Assembly (NCBI GenBank): GCA_037042915.1
Contig: CM073195.1
Span: forward strand, 2,232,001-2,296,000
Direction: 5' to 3'
Source of the DNA: Auricularia sp. M13
Lineage: Eukaryota > Basidiomycota > Agaricomycetes > Auriculariales > Auriculariaceae
Length of the DNA: 64,000 nt
Position 1 is the stretch's first letter, and every line of letters begins with the position of its first letter. Made by a program: the position numbers and the translations under genes. The notes beneath the pieces are model-generated. The model saw only the letters and a program-made list of their open reading frames with translations, made no database searches and was not told the origin of the DNA. This document shows positions 25,990-36,750 of this stretch, piece by piece.

Positions 25990-28090
25990 CTTTGCCTCTT
26001 GTCTTCGACCTCGGAAACGCTATACCTCGTTTCTACGCGTTCTACACCCTGAAATGGGCTACTTAGAGGTGCATATGGCGTTTGTTTGCACAGCTGGTCG
26101 ACGTATGCTTGCTTCCCGCGGAGATTTGCGCCGACATGACCGAGCGACTGCAGACTCAAACTGCCTGGCGCTTTCTCGACACATGATTCAAGCTGAGGTG
26201 TGTCTCCTTGCCGACCTGTACAAGCTCTTCAGGCGCGCTGTGCTCTGCTGCCCTTTATCCTCCTGCCGCTTGCATGTATAAACGTCCACGCGGCACTGAC
26301 GCCTTTCCGTACCTCCACCGGCTCTCGTTGCGCAAATATGGATCATTCTCGCGTCTTTACATGAGGCGGGGATACGCGCATCCAAACAGATTTTTCTGCT
26401 TTTTGCCTAAGCGCGCTGCACTGTTATTCTCCGCTCAAGTTCGCTCTCGCCTCGCCTCTGACCAACGCGGCCCCCACTACGTCGATTACTCCTCTCGAAA
26501 TTGCCCGCGCTCCATCAATCTCATCTCGATATTTGCGCGCCCTTCTCACATATTCCGGCCCCTTCTCATTGCAGTTACCTTCGGCTGGTGGGCAGATTCG
26601 GACGTAACGTCCGGCTGCAGGTAGCGCATCCAGTCCGCGGCCCGGGGTGCACCGGCGCTCTTCAATTCCCATGTGCATACTCGTGGCTGTCGACGTCGTT
26701 TGGCACTGGGATACCGTGCAGCGTGATATTGGGGTTCAAATGCGCTTCCGGGTGTCCATATTCCCTCGGCGTCGTGCTCGTTGTCCTGATACGCTGCTCA
26801 CTCGGCAATCCGGACCTGCTGGCTTGCCATCTCCAACCCCATGATCAATATTCAACTCCTGTTATGATGAGCACTGTGCAGTAATATTCTCAATCCCGAG
26901 ACGTATGGCGAACGGCACCGTGTGCGGCCTAGCAACCTAGCATCTTCGCACCTACTTACCTTTGTGTTGCGCAGTCTGCCGATGGCGTCATTTCCCTCGC
27001 GTCGGCGGAAACCAAGACGAATACGCGCGCGTCATTCGCCTCCGCCGTGGTCCAGCATTCGCACTCAACTGGCTGGACGCTAGAGGCTTTACGCGAGATT
27101 TCACGGATATCGCGCTCGATGGTCATAATATATACCGCGCCCGGGCGTCGCGTCCGACGCTTCTGCAATCCTCAGGCTGCCGATTCCATGTAGCGCGCCA
27201 ACGTGTAGTCGTGCGTACTGCATCCTCCGCCGAGCCACGTTCGCGCGCTCTCAGCTCTGTTATGGCGTGTCTGAATTCTGTCATCGCACTCACGGCGCTT
27301 GCTGTCGTCGTGCGCACGTCCCTCTCTGCACCACTCTCTCAACTCTGTCATCGCGATCACGGCGCTCGCTGTCAACTCGCTGTTTCACGTCGAGCACACG
27401 GCGTAGCGCGCGCGCCGCCCAATTTCCAACGCGTCGTCAGGTTTATCGCCGAGGCTCAGCGCGCGATTCCATCTGTGGTGGTACCGGATCTAGCCAAATG
27501 GCGATTAGTGCATCTGACCAGGATCTCGGAGCAAATGCCAGACGTAGCCCCAAACCTGGGCGCTGAGCTACAGTAGTCTTCTTTGCTAATCTGAGAACAA
27601 GGCATTCCTTATCTGTGGCGCTGGGCCCTGAGATGATCTTGTATCGAAGCTGCAGTCCTCGGGCGGCAGATGGGTCTATCATCCCATTTTAGGTTATTGG
27701 CGCGATATGTACAAACCCGCATGGCGGGAAATGGGCGCTAGCAACGATGGGAACGGCGGGGGATAGGGTCAGGGTCGTTGAGGCGACTGCTGCCCGCAAG
27801 CGCTTTCCAAAACCTGCAGAAAGCTGGGGTTTCACCGAAATGGTCAGGATGTTGTTTAAGGCCCCTACTGCAATATATGCTGGGAAATTGGCAGCAGGTA
27901 CGGAGGTGTAGTTTCAGGGTGTTTGATAACGGACGGACGCCGTTGCCGCGTGCGGGCGGTAACGTGGCAAGGGATAAGATGGACATAACATGTCAGTGTC
28001 TCCAACAGGCCGGTCCCACAACAACACCAACCAAGGCTGCCCCTTACAAATGTAGGGGTGGCTCGCGTTTTCTCCTCTAGTCGCGTCCCC
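25990..28090. other. Spacer with degenerate repeats, no gene seen
   Basis: The first 150 bases resemble the 5' flank of the other NAA25 copies. The stretch 27.2-27.45 kb carries the same degenerate GC-rich word as the type I spacers. The rest is unique. The longest plus-strand frame (204 codons, 26962-27576) runs straight through the repeat and lacks any recognisable feature. Confidence 0.45.
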
Positions 28091-28097
28091 CGCTATC

Positions 28098-29418
28098 ATG
28101 TTCTCCTCTGCTGTCTGCCCACACGACATCACCCCAGAGCCCGATATTGCTGGAAAGTCTTTGCGCGCCGTGATTTCGATCTGTAACATCTGACCGCGAC
28201 GATAGGTATCGGCGTGCGCGCTGCGATCTATATCCAGGGATTTCTCGCCTTGTGGCCCATTATGCTCATACTCCCCCTGGCCAAATTGGATGGGGAAGAG
28301 CACAAGGGGCGGACGGGCGAATTGGAGCAGACCTACGAACTGGTTCAATTGCATGGACCCACAGGCGCGGCGGAGCAGACCAGCGAATCGGATGGAAACG
28401 CCCGCGCGAAGAAGACGGACGAGCGAAAGCTCCGCGCAGAGAGGACTTACGAGCTCGTGTGCCGGAGCCGTCTCTCGGTGCTTGCTTTGCTCATCACGAA
28501 TGGCGCACTCCTCGTCGCAGCTTACATCAAGCTCCATCGGCGAGAGTTAAGCGCATACCACGCCATTGTCATCCTCTACCTCAGCTGGTACATCTTCTTC
28601 TGCGCCTTCGTAGGTGCCGAGGGCGCGTCCTCTGCCGCCGCGCAATACAATCTCAAGCCGCTCAATAAACGGCATGAACAGCGCATGTCATCTGGCACCT
28701 CGTCGAGAACCTCCACAGTCTCGCCCTCAGTATCCAACTCGTGGGAATGGGTATACTGGGTGCTTTGCTCTTTCGTGATGTCCGCGCCTTTTCGCCCCGC
28801 GACAACTGTGCTGAGGTTACGCTCATCTGGATGTTTAAATCATCTTACCACATCGTCGCACCGTCCGTTCACCGATTCTGGATGGGGGTTTATATCACCG
28901 CCGCCATTCCCTTTGTGGGTCACTACTGCGTTGTGTTCGTTGTTTCCGTCGTATTGGTCGCGCTCGCGACAGTGGTGTTCACTGTTGTCTCGATATATAA
29001 CCTGCTCACTGGGAGAGGTTTAGACTGGTTCACCCCTGAAAAGGTGACGGCCATCAGGAGCGCACTTTTCACCGATCTTGGCCTCTTCTCCGTGGTGGCT
29101 TGCGTACTGGCACTCCTGATTTTCTCCACGGAGAAAACTATTCTCGCGAATCCCGTCTCCGACGGGGAAGCATCCTGGGGGTTTGGGCAGGTTCTGGCAC
29201 TTTTGCTCATTGGGCCACTGTTCTGCGATACAGTCGTGTGCATGTGGGACGTCTACACCCTCAGGTGGCCGGATGGCCCGAAGTGGACGGTACTTCCCAC
29301 GCCCGGATTTCAGATCTTGCCACCATGGACGATGCAAGGAGCTCCTGGCGAGATCTTATTGCGGCGCATAGCGGGAAATACAGTAGCAGAATTCTTTTTG
29401 AAGGCCATTGACGCGTAA
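28098..29418 (+). CDS. Multi-pass membrane protein of unknown function
   Basis: A basidiomycete-style orphan membrane protein. The 5' exon appears to begin near 28098 (ATG) and reads ITPEPDIAG. It should join the main exon GIGVRAAIYIQGFLALWP at about 28206, but the intron between them is unclear: the phase-matching donor would leave only 23 nt. The second intron is well supported (28614-28681, 68 nt): the exons join in phase to give IFFCAF, then VAHVIWHLVENLHSLALSIQ. About eight hydrophobic segments are visible, including LSVLALLITNGALLVAAYI, AYHAIVILYLSWYIFF, LVALATVVFTVVSIYNLL, FSVVACVLALLIF and VLALLLIGPLFCDTVV. A charged region rich in E/K/R lies between segments 1 and 2. The stop is at 29418. 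The gene is a unique insert inside the NAA25 array. I do not assign a function. Confidence 0.7.
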
Positions 29419-29576
29419 GGAATCAACACCGTCGCATGGACGAGGGCTAACTCCGCACCGCAGGCTAATCATATAAGTCCCTTCATAAGTACTTAACAAT
29501 GATGTACCGACAATTCTTGAATGTCACATTATTTTCTTCGCGTACCTGTTTTCGTTGTGTTTTCGATGATGAGGCA

Positions 29577-30734
29577 GTGCGGAGGGAGAAGAGATGAGAA
29601 GGGATAAGATGTACCTTTCAAAGATGGAAGGGCGCGCACGCTCGCGCTCACGCCTGGAGCGCGAGGCGGAGAAGCATCGCTTGCACGGTGGGGTTGTGCG
29701 TCAGGAGCGGTTGTGCATTCTGGACTATCTGAGAGCATAGAAAAATACAGCTCTTCATCAGCCTCGCGCAGACAGACGGGAGCAGGAAGCAAGAACGCAC
29801 TCTCGAGCAAATTGAGCGCGGCGCGCGCGCGGCCGATGCGGCCGAGGATGTCGACGTGCAGTAGGAAGCGCTGCGGTCGGTGCCAGCTGGCCGTTGGGAC
29901 GCAGTCGACGAGGCGCAGGACGAGCTGGAGCAGGACGCGGCGCGTTGCTGGTGGGGTTGCGGGGTCTTGTGTCTGCAATGAGAAGCGTCAGTTTCACATA
30001 TCGAATCAAAGGGAGGATGCAAGAGGCCAGGAAGAAGAGTGGAAGCAACGCGGAGGATAGGAGGAGGGAAGAGGAGGAAGGCAGACATACCTGCATGACA
30101 GCGGCGCACATGCTCCACCAGCAATGGCGCTCCTCGCGCGACGCGCGGTACAGGCGCATCGCGGCGTGCTGCGCGCGCTTCCAGTCCACTTGCGGCGCCG
30201 CGCGCACGAGCTGCACGAACGCGAACCGGCCCAGCGCCAGGTCGTGCGGTGCGGCGGCGAAGGCGCGCTCGTATATGCCTGGGATTTCGGATTCTAAGCG
30301 CGTGGGCGTATCAGCGGCGGGCGCGAGTAAACGCAAGCCGCAAGACGTACCGCGACCTAGAGCACGCAGTGTATCGGCCGCAAGGCACAGCAAGGCGTCG
30401 TCGGATGGGTTAGCGGCCAGGACGCCATCGAGCAGGCTGTGAGCGAGCTTGATCTGGTCCGGGTTGCCCTTCGTGTGCGCGAGCGCGTACGCTTTCACCG
30501 TCTACAAAGCGTCAGCCGGTGAGAAAGAAATGCGCAAGCCAGACGGACCTTGAGTACCGGGTCCCCGGGCTTCTTCTTCAGCTGCTTATGCACAGCGAGC
30601 AGCGACGCCGTCGTGTCCGTCGCGATGTTGTCTGTAGCCCCAGCAACGAAACGCGATGGGTTAATGACGGTGAGCAAGCTGGCCGACGCACCGAGAATAT
30701 CGTGCACCCGGTCGTCGAGCACGCCGTACTCCAT
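29577..30734 (-). pseudogene. NAA25-like fragment F
   Basis: Exon 1 starts at 30734 (MEYGVLDDRVHDILG). It then has DNIATDTTASLLAVHKQLKK, KAYALAHTKGNPDQIKLAHS (about 30495), YERAFAAAPHDLALGRFAF (about 30275), LVLRLVDCVPTASWHRPQRF (about 29940) and a diverged next exon, LLTHNPTVQAMLLRLALQA (about 29690). Nothing homologous follows downstream, and the sequence ends near the membrane-protein locus. Copies A-E read QDMRRRLALQAGDWA in the equivalent exon, so F is the most diverged copy. Confidence 0.6.
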
Positions 30735-30959
30735 CTCGGGCTAGTCAGGCCGTCGCGCGCGTGGGCAAGGGTCGGTGTACAGGGGCGCATTTTCATAGCG
30801 CTGGGTGAGCGGAATGCAGAGCGGAAGACAAGAAAGGGCGCGCCACCGGCCCGAACCGTTGACCCGCCTTTTTGCTCTTGCCTTTGCCCTCCGGGCTAAG
30901 AATTCTCGCTCCTAGACTGCCTGTGGCCAGCTGGCATCTTGCTCTCGCGCATGGTGGAA

Positions 30960-33715
30960 CAACTGCAGCGCGCATCTATGTAGCCTGGCGCTGACTGCTT
31001 CGGGGCCGACTGAGCCGCATCGAAATGCTTGACTCCCGCCTCACGGACTCCGTCCTTTCTGCCTAACCTCTCTCTCATGAATCCTGCATCCCGTTACCAG
31101 CTCTGACGTACCTCTCGCGCTTTATTACCCGACGCGGATTGTGCCCTGCTCAAACCTTGGCCAATATCGCGCACTGGAATTACCGGTCGCGACACTGCCC
31201 ATGCAGTCCGCGCTACCAGGACTTAGTCTGCGATTCTGCGCACCCAGGCTACAGTTTAACCGCTATTCCGATGATATTATCCTGATGCCTGCTCGCGCTC
31301 GTATGAATTGAATCTCGTTCAACACATCCCAGCCCTCGTCCTTCTCCTTGCAGTCATCGCCGCATCCGCTATAGATCTGCTTGGCTACTCGCGACCGGTG
31401 TCAAAACCCACGCATTTTGCGCAGAACTAACTGCTTGATGGAGCTCTTGCTAGGGGGGTATTTATTCTCACGGACAAGAATCTCAATTTCAACCTCGTGG
31501 GCGGCAACAGTACAGTACTCGGAAAGCCGACAGGAGGGATACGGCCTACATATCGCCCTGCTAAAGTATCTTAGCGCTGGACGAGGCCCGTACTTCTGAA
31601 TCGCGCCTCGAACGTAACACGAAGCGCGTCTTGACTCTCGATATCGCGTTCCGCTTCGAGTCAGACAGATGTCAACAGCCAGAGGGAGCTCGTGTTCTTC
31701 GCCGCTCTCTTCTTCTCCCACACCACACAACTGGCCGGGTATTCAAGCCTCTACGCGTGCGAAATTTGCGTATGCGGGGTCGGACGTCGCGCGCAGCGCC
31801 TATCCCGCGCCGTCTGATGGCAGGTAGATTCGCGCGCTCTCATCACGCACGGCGCTCGCTGTTGTCTCCCTCACGGCCGCGCCGTCGTCTCGGTCACGGT
31901 CCCCGCTGACCGCGGTCGTCTCGCTCACCGCGCCCGACATCCTTTACCGTCACGCTCTCAGTATGCCATCGGGACCACTGCGTCGATTAGCCATCGCGCT
32001 CACAGAGCCGGCTAGCATCGCGATACGTGCCTACAGCGCCAGATATTGTGCCGGCGCGCGCCCACGGCGTCAGCTGGCACCGCGGCGCGCGCTGCTTTCA
32101 TACCGCGTCGCGCGGACCTCACAAAGCGTTCTAGCAGTGCCTGGCTGCAGCGTGTCCGCGCGCCGGTCGCAGGAACGTGCGCCGACGCGGAGAACGTGCG
32201 GCCTGGGAGCGGGCGTGCGATCTGAGCGCGCGCGCGCTGAGGGCGTGCGATCGGGGAGGGGGAGGGGGCGCGCCGAACACGTGCACGTGCGGCCGGTCGT
32301 GTGTACGGCGAGGATGTGCCGCCGCGGTCGCTCGTAGAGGCAGAGAAGCGGACGGAAGCGGGATGGCGCGGGGGAGCGGGCGCGGCGAAGATGTGTGTTC
32401 GGGAGAGCGTGCGCATCGCATGCGTTGACGGGAGAGCGCGCACGCCCACGCGAGGCCGGGAAGACTTATGGCCGATCAATCGTCGACGCGGGGAGGTCGT
32501 GCAGTTGGACGAGCGTGTGCGGCCGGGGGAGCGAGCGCGCCGAGGACGTGCGGCCGTCCGTCGGTGCGGAGGAGCTGGCGAATGTGCGTCGAGCTGAATA
32601 TGAGTAGTAAAACAGCGCACAGATCCCTCAGTCACATCGTCGCGGGTTGCGTCCGCATTATACTGTATAGTATGTTAGACATCATTCAGAACTTGGAGTA
32701 CCGGGCTCGCGATCTCTCTCTGATTGGGCGCCTTGCCACAGTCGTTCGCACGCTGCGCAGCGACGAGACCGGCCCGATGAAGCGAGCGGAGCTGGCAAGC
32801 CAATTTCCCACGAACGTTGCCTTCCCTCCACGCCCACCCCCAACCACTCGTCCTCAACTCCTTATCCGCGTATGGCGCAAATCGCGATCGCGCCCCCGAT
32901 GGAGGCGCACACCCGTTGGGTACGTCGGCCGATTGTCTCTGGATGGCATGAAGGTTGATCCTGAGGGCCGATCGCGATGCCAGCTTCACCGTCGCCCCCC
33001 GCCCTCCGCCCTGCATTGTTCAAGTGCCGTCCACCCCTCCCGACTGGTCGGCCAAAACCAGTGGATATCCACTGGTTTTTGAACCGGGGACCGCCTTAAT
33101 CAGGTATGCACTCTGCAGTTCTGCCAGTTGCATTGGCCAGATATATCTGACCTTCTTTGTGTGTTTAGAGGCGGCTTACCTGGTTCCGTGGTCGGCCCGT
33201 TAGTCAAGGTATGCTGTGTCTGTGTGTGCTGGGCTCTGTCTGTGTATCTGTCTGACTTGATGTGTCTCTAGTTAGCAGCCATGTTCATCGACGTGGGACC
33301 TCAGCTTGACCAATGGGCCGTGGCAGTCAGCCGGGATAAATATATCCTCAGATCCGCTGTGATGCTTCAAGAATTGTCATTGGCTGTGTGCTTATTTATT
33401 TATTTACATACTCTCGTTTACAGTAGAGTGTGGCACTGTATTTGTGATATATCTTGTTGCAAGTGTATCTTCAGAATTATTTGCACTATATGGTGTACCC
33501 AAGATGTGTGATGGTTCGCTACACAATGTCAAAAGCACGATGGGCAATTGCGAACACTGTGATGACCGAACAGGCAGTTCTCATGGTAGACCACAAAGCC
33601 ACTATTAAAGCTCTGACATAGTTCAAACCCATGCATTCGTCACACTGGTGAGGAGTGCAGTCTGGTGGGGGTCAAAGCCTAGGCAGAGTGCGGAACGAGT
33701 GTAACCTCCGTCTGA
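30960..33715. repeat. Type II spacer repeat (second copy)
   Basis: It is collinear with 12830-15720. It includes the G-rich block (32.2-32.6 kb), the segment shared by all spacers (32.7-33.27 kb, ending in CTGTCTGTGTATCTGTCTGA) and the AT-rich tail. The 15304-15530 and 33285-33515 segments differ at only a few bases. No intact gene is seen. Confidence 0.7.
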
Positions 33716-33802
33716 GTCACGCTGATTTGGGCAGGCCGTCGACCGAATTCGGTCTGCGGCTTGCCCCGCTTGGACGAAAGCCGCCAGGCAAGCAGCCGAT
33801 TT

Positions 33803-33822
33803 CAATGCACAAAGTATAAAAT
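33803..33822 (+). promoter_or_regulatory. Core promoter of 106-residue family member 1
   Basis: A TATA box TATAAAAT lies at 33815-33822, 82-89 bases before the ATG. The word CAATGCACAA at 33803-33812 lies just upstream, preceded by GCCGCCAGGC at 33782-33790. Both words recur upstream of the other two family members. Confidence 0.65.
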
Positions 33823-33903
33823 CGGCCTCAGCGCCTCCTCGTCAGATCATCATCGACATCGCCCACTAAGTTTCCCGCCCATCGCACATCTGCTTATCGA
33901 ATC

Positions 33904-34224
33904 ATGGCATCGTCCTCGTCCTACTCTCGCGCCGACAAGAAAGTCGAAGTTGTGCGAGTGAACGGCGGCATCCTCGTTACGAAGGCCACCGACACCATCA
34001 CGGAGAACGTCCACGAGGCTTCCATCGATCTCCCACCGCTTCGTCCTGTCTGCGAGTCCGAGAATGCTCGTCTCAGAACATCCGCGTCGGCGCGCACAAT
34101 TCGCCAGGTGCAGCGCTTCGCGCCGTACAACTTGAAGCAGCGTCTCCGCCGCGGAGAGCGTGTCGTTGTCTACGCTAGTACCTCGATCACCGTGTCGCAG
34201 GCGTTCACCGAGCGCGTGGAGTAG
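33904..34224 (+). CDS. Small orphan protein family, member 1 (106 aa)
   Basis: An intronless ORF of 106 residues starting MASSSSYSRADKKVEVVRV. Two paralogues lie at 46269 and 51501 and have exactly the same length. Conserved blocks are the start (SSSSYxRxDKK.EV), TDTxTENI/V in the first third, NxRLRTSAS, and a basic C-terminal half (RFAPYNLKQRLRRGERVV) ending in VSQAFTERVE. There is no signal peptide, membrane segment or recognisable fold. The strong TATA box, identical length and conserved C-terminus argue for a real expressed gene. It lies just outside the NAA25 array. The function is unknown. Confidence 0.75.
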   Translation: MASSSSYSRADKKVEVVRVNGGILVTKATDTITENVHEASIDLPPLRPVCESENARLRTSASARTIRQVQRFAPYNLKQRLRRGERVVVYASTSITVSQAFTERVE

Positions 34225-34229
34225 CCGCG

Positions 34230-35360
34230 ACCTTAAGTGGTAGCAGCTTGAATGACTGAACGTCCATTGTGCACTTGCTCTCATGTAACCAGATGTGCTC
34301 TTCCTAAATACCTGTGTGTGATGTGCTGCGTTGTGATTTCAAGAAACTGTTATATCTAGTTCGAATCAACGGGAGCGCCAAAGAGTTTCCAGATAGCAGG
34401 GGATATATGAAATGTTGTGCCAGTCGCGTGGACGAGCGGGATATGAAGTGCTTCATTGGCGGACGGCGCGGATGTCCGCAAGATATCCAGCCAGCGGCAC
34501 GCCGTTAAACTGTCCGAAAATTTTGCCAAACTACAGAGAGGGACATGGGAGAAGCAGGCCGCTAGACGTAGTGTTATCTAAAAGCCTCATCGAGAGTTGC
34601 TGGTGTGCTTGGAGGGTAACGGCGGCCGACGAGCTGACGATGCGGCTAGCAAAATAACTTGCACGCACATGTTCAGTTCAAGCAGTGAAAGGGATCCGGG
34701 ACGTGGCGAGCCGCTGGTGCCATTGACACCGAGTGTGGCGTGAGTATAGAACGTTTTCCATATGAGCAGCCCGGCCATTTAAGTACCACGAGTCCAGCGC
34801 AAGGCCTCGGGCAGCGCAACGCGCCTGTTCGATGGCCTTGCGCGAACATGCAGCGAGGAATGAAAGCAAGACCACATCAGGAAACCGCGTTTTTCCCTAA
34901 AGCGGCATAGGCAAACTCTGTAGAGTTGAGCTCTGATAACCGCTGCCAAGGAGCGTCCGATTCGGGTTCATGCCACCAGATCGACCGTACTAAACATTTT
35001 GAGGCACCCGGCGCGTGTCAGCGCCGTACAAAGTCAATCTCAGAGCTGCGAGGGCGATGACACGGCGCGTTTGGCGCCCCTGTGCGATCAATCGACGCGC
35101 CTGCTCGTACTACTGCGCACTTTCCGCGTTTTCCGCACGCAGACCAGGGTGTCTGCACAGACGGGATATGCTTCAGGATACAACCTTTGTATCGTATCTT
35201 CTCATGGCCTGCACAGACACATTACTTCACTTGATATGCTCAATGTGTCTTTCCTGATGTGCAAGTAGTTGGGTTCTCTTCCTTGGGCCCACTAAGTAGA
35301 TGCCTCACAGAGTCCAAACCCTCTAGAGTGCTGAGGAAGGGTGGGAATACATGCATTCCG
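34230..35360. other. Intergenic, no gene supported
   Basis: Frames up to about 89 codons exist on both strands but lack recognisable residues. A 5' exon of the following micro-exon gene could lie here, since that gene's first visible exon has no in-frame ATG. Confidence 0.35.
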
Positions 35361-35366
35361 GGTATA

Positions 35367-36139
35367 GCGTAGGAAAGTCAAAAGCTCGAAGTGGCAATCG
35401 CCGACTGTCGTAGGCTCAGGCCCGTGTTGGGTCGGAGTTCAAGCGTCTCTTGCCCTCCAACCCCCACCATCCCCTTGTGACACATTATGGACTCCGTACC
35501 CCTCCTCGCAACTCACGATAGACCTCTACCCTGACGGTGGAGGGCCCCATCGCTGCGTCCTGAATGTGACGCGAGCATCGCTGAGTAAGTCCCTCTGTCC
35601 ATACGGTTCCTCGGCTGAGTATCTCGCAGGCGACGCGACGCGACTTCGAGAGCTTGACGCGGTGAGTATCCCGTCGATTTGACCTTTCTCAGCGGTATAT
35701 TGTCCGTCAACAGGAGTCCACTCTGACCGAGATCGGTACGTCGTATCCACACTGCTGTGCGCTGCCGTGCCTGACTCCCGTCCTTGTTCAGAGCCGAATT
35801 GCGCACAGAATGTAGGAAACACAGTAAGCATATGATTCTTATTGCTGGAATCCGACCTGACCTCTTTTCGCAGTCTGCGGTGCGCTCTCGTGCCCTGCCG
35901 CCGTACGTTCTTTTGTAATTGTTGCAGCTCGCTATCCCCTCTAATATTTTGTTCCGCTCAGAGATATCAGGATGTTCGGCAGTTTCGCATTGTCGACTTC
36001 GTCACCACGACGCGGGCCTCGAGGCGGCGCCCTGTTTTGTGATTTCCGCTCGCCGCTCCCACCGGGCAGTCCGATCGCGTCCGACAGGCATCTATACTAT
36101 GTAGACATTACGTTTAATCTATCTCCTAAATACAGTTAA
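35367..36139 (+). CDS. Intron-dense gene of unknown function with micro-exons (5' end undefined)
   Basis: Found from splice signals rather than a long ORF. Five introns have strong donors and branch/acceptor sites: 35585-35629 (GTAAGT), 35662-35713 (GTGAGT), 35736-35791 (GTACGT), 35824-35873 (GTAAGC) and 35903-35961 (GTACGT). Most carry a CTGAC- or CTAAT-type branch point 15-25 bases before AG. The internal exons are only 32, 22, 32 and 29 nt. All join in phase into one frame: DLYPDGGGPHRCVLNVTRA, SLSDATRLRELDA, ESTLTEIEPNCAQNVGNT, SAVRSRALPP, then a last exon of 58 codons ending DITFNLSPKYS and a TAA at 36139. The first exon is open from 35367 but has no in-frame ATG, so a further exon lies upstream or the gene is decayed. 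I recognise no family. Confidence 0.5.
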
Positions 36140-36750
36140 TTTTCCTTCGAAATATTCTGCGCGGGATCGGCAAGAAATTTGCGGAAACTGAGCGGGAAAG
36201 CACCAAAAGAACAGCCAACAGCCCACGCGGCAGGACCTTAGACACTGAATCCAGAGCACTGGAGAGCGAACAATCATATCTCCAGTGCTCACGAGCTCGC
36301 TCTGGAGCGATGATATTGCGCAATAAAACGGGGACATGGGTCCTGGGGCGTGGACCGCTATGGAGGCTCCAGTCCGCCCCAGGGAGAAGACACGGTTTCC
36401 TGATGCATCGGTAAAAACCGCCCTTGCTTCGGACCGGTCCCGAGGCTCCGGAACACCAGGATCAGACTGAGAAAGGTACCCCTTTCCGGAGCATCAGGAT
36501 CTTGGCTCATGGCGTTGGAGCGGTCAGGAGCAGTCCGGAGTGCTCGAGCATGACTGCTCCGGCTGCTCCGGCTGCCTGTATTCGTTATTTTACATTGAAT
36601 TCCAGAGCAAATGGCACGAAAAAACATGCTGCATTACAGTACGGGGAGGCCAGCCGATATATACATGCAACCGATAGTGCGCTATGCTACGATAGACTAC
36701 ATTTATGCACAGGATATGGGCCCTTGCGGGCTCGGGCTTGCCGTCGGGCA
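36140..36750. other. Intergenic, CGGAGC-rich inverted words
   Basis: Between two converging genes. The segment 36360-36570 contains many CTCCGG and CGGAGC words in both orientations and may form hairpins. No gene is recognised. Confidence 0.35.

Noticed and set aside
26962-27576. Plus-strand ORF of 204 codons
   Set aside because: It passes through the degenerate spacer word, and the translation has no recognisable feature.
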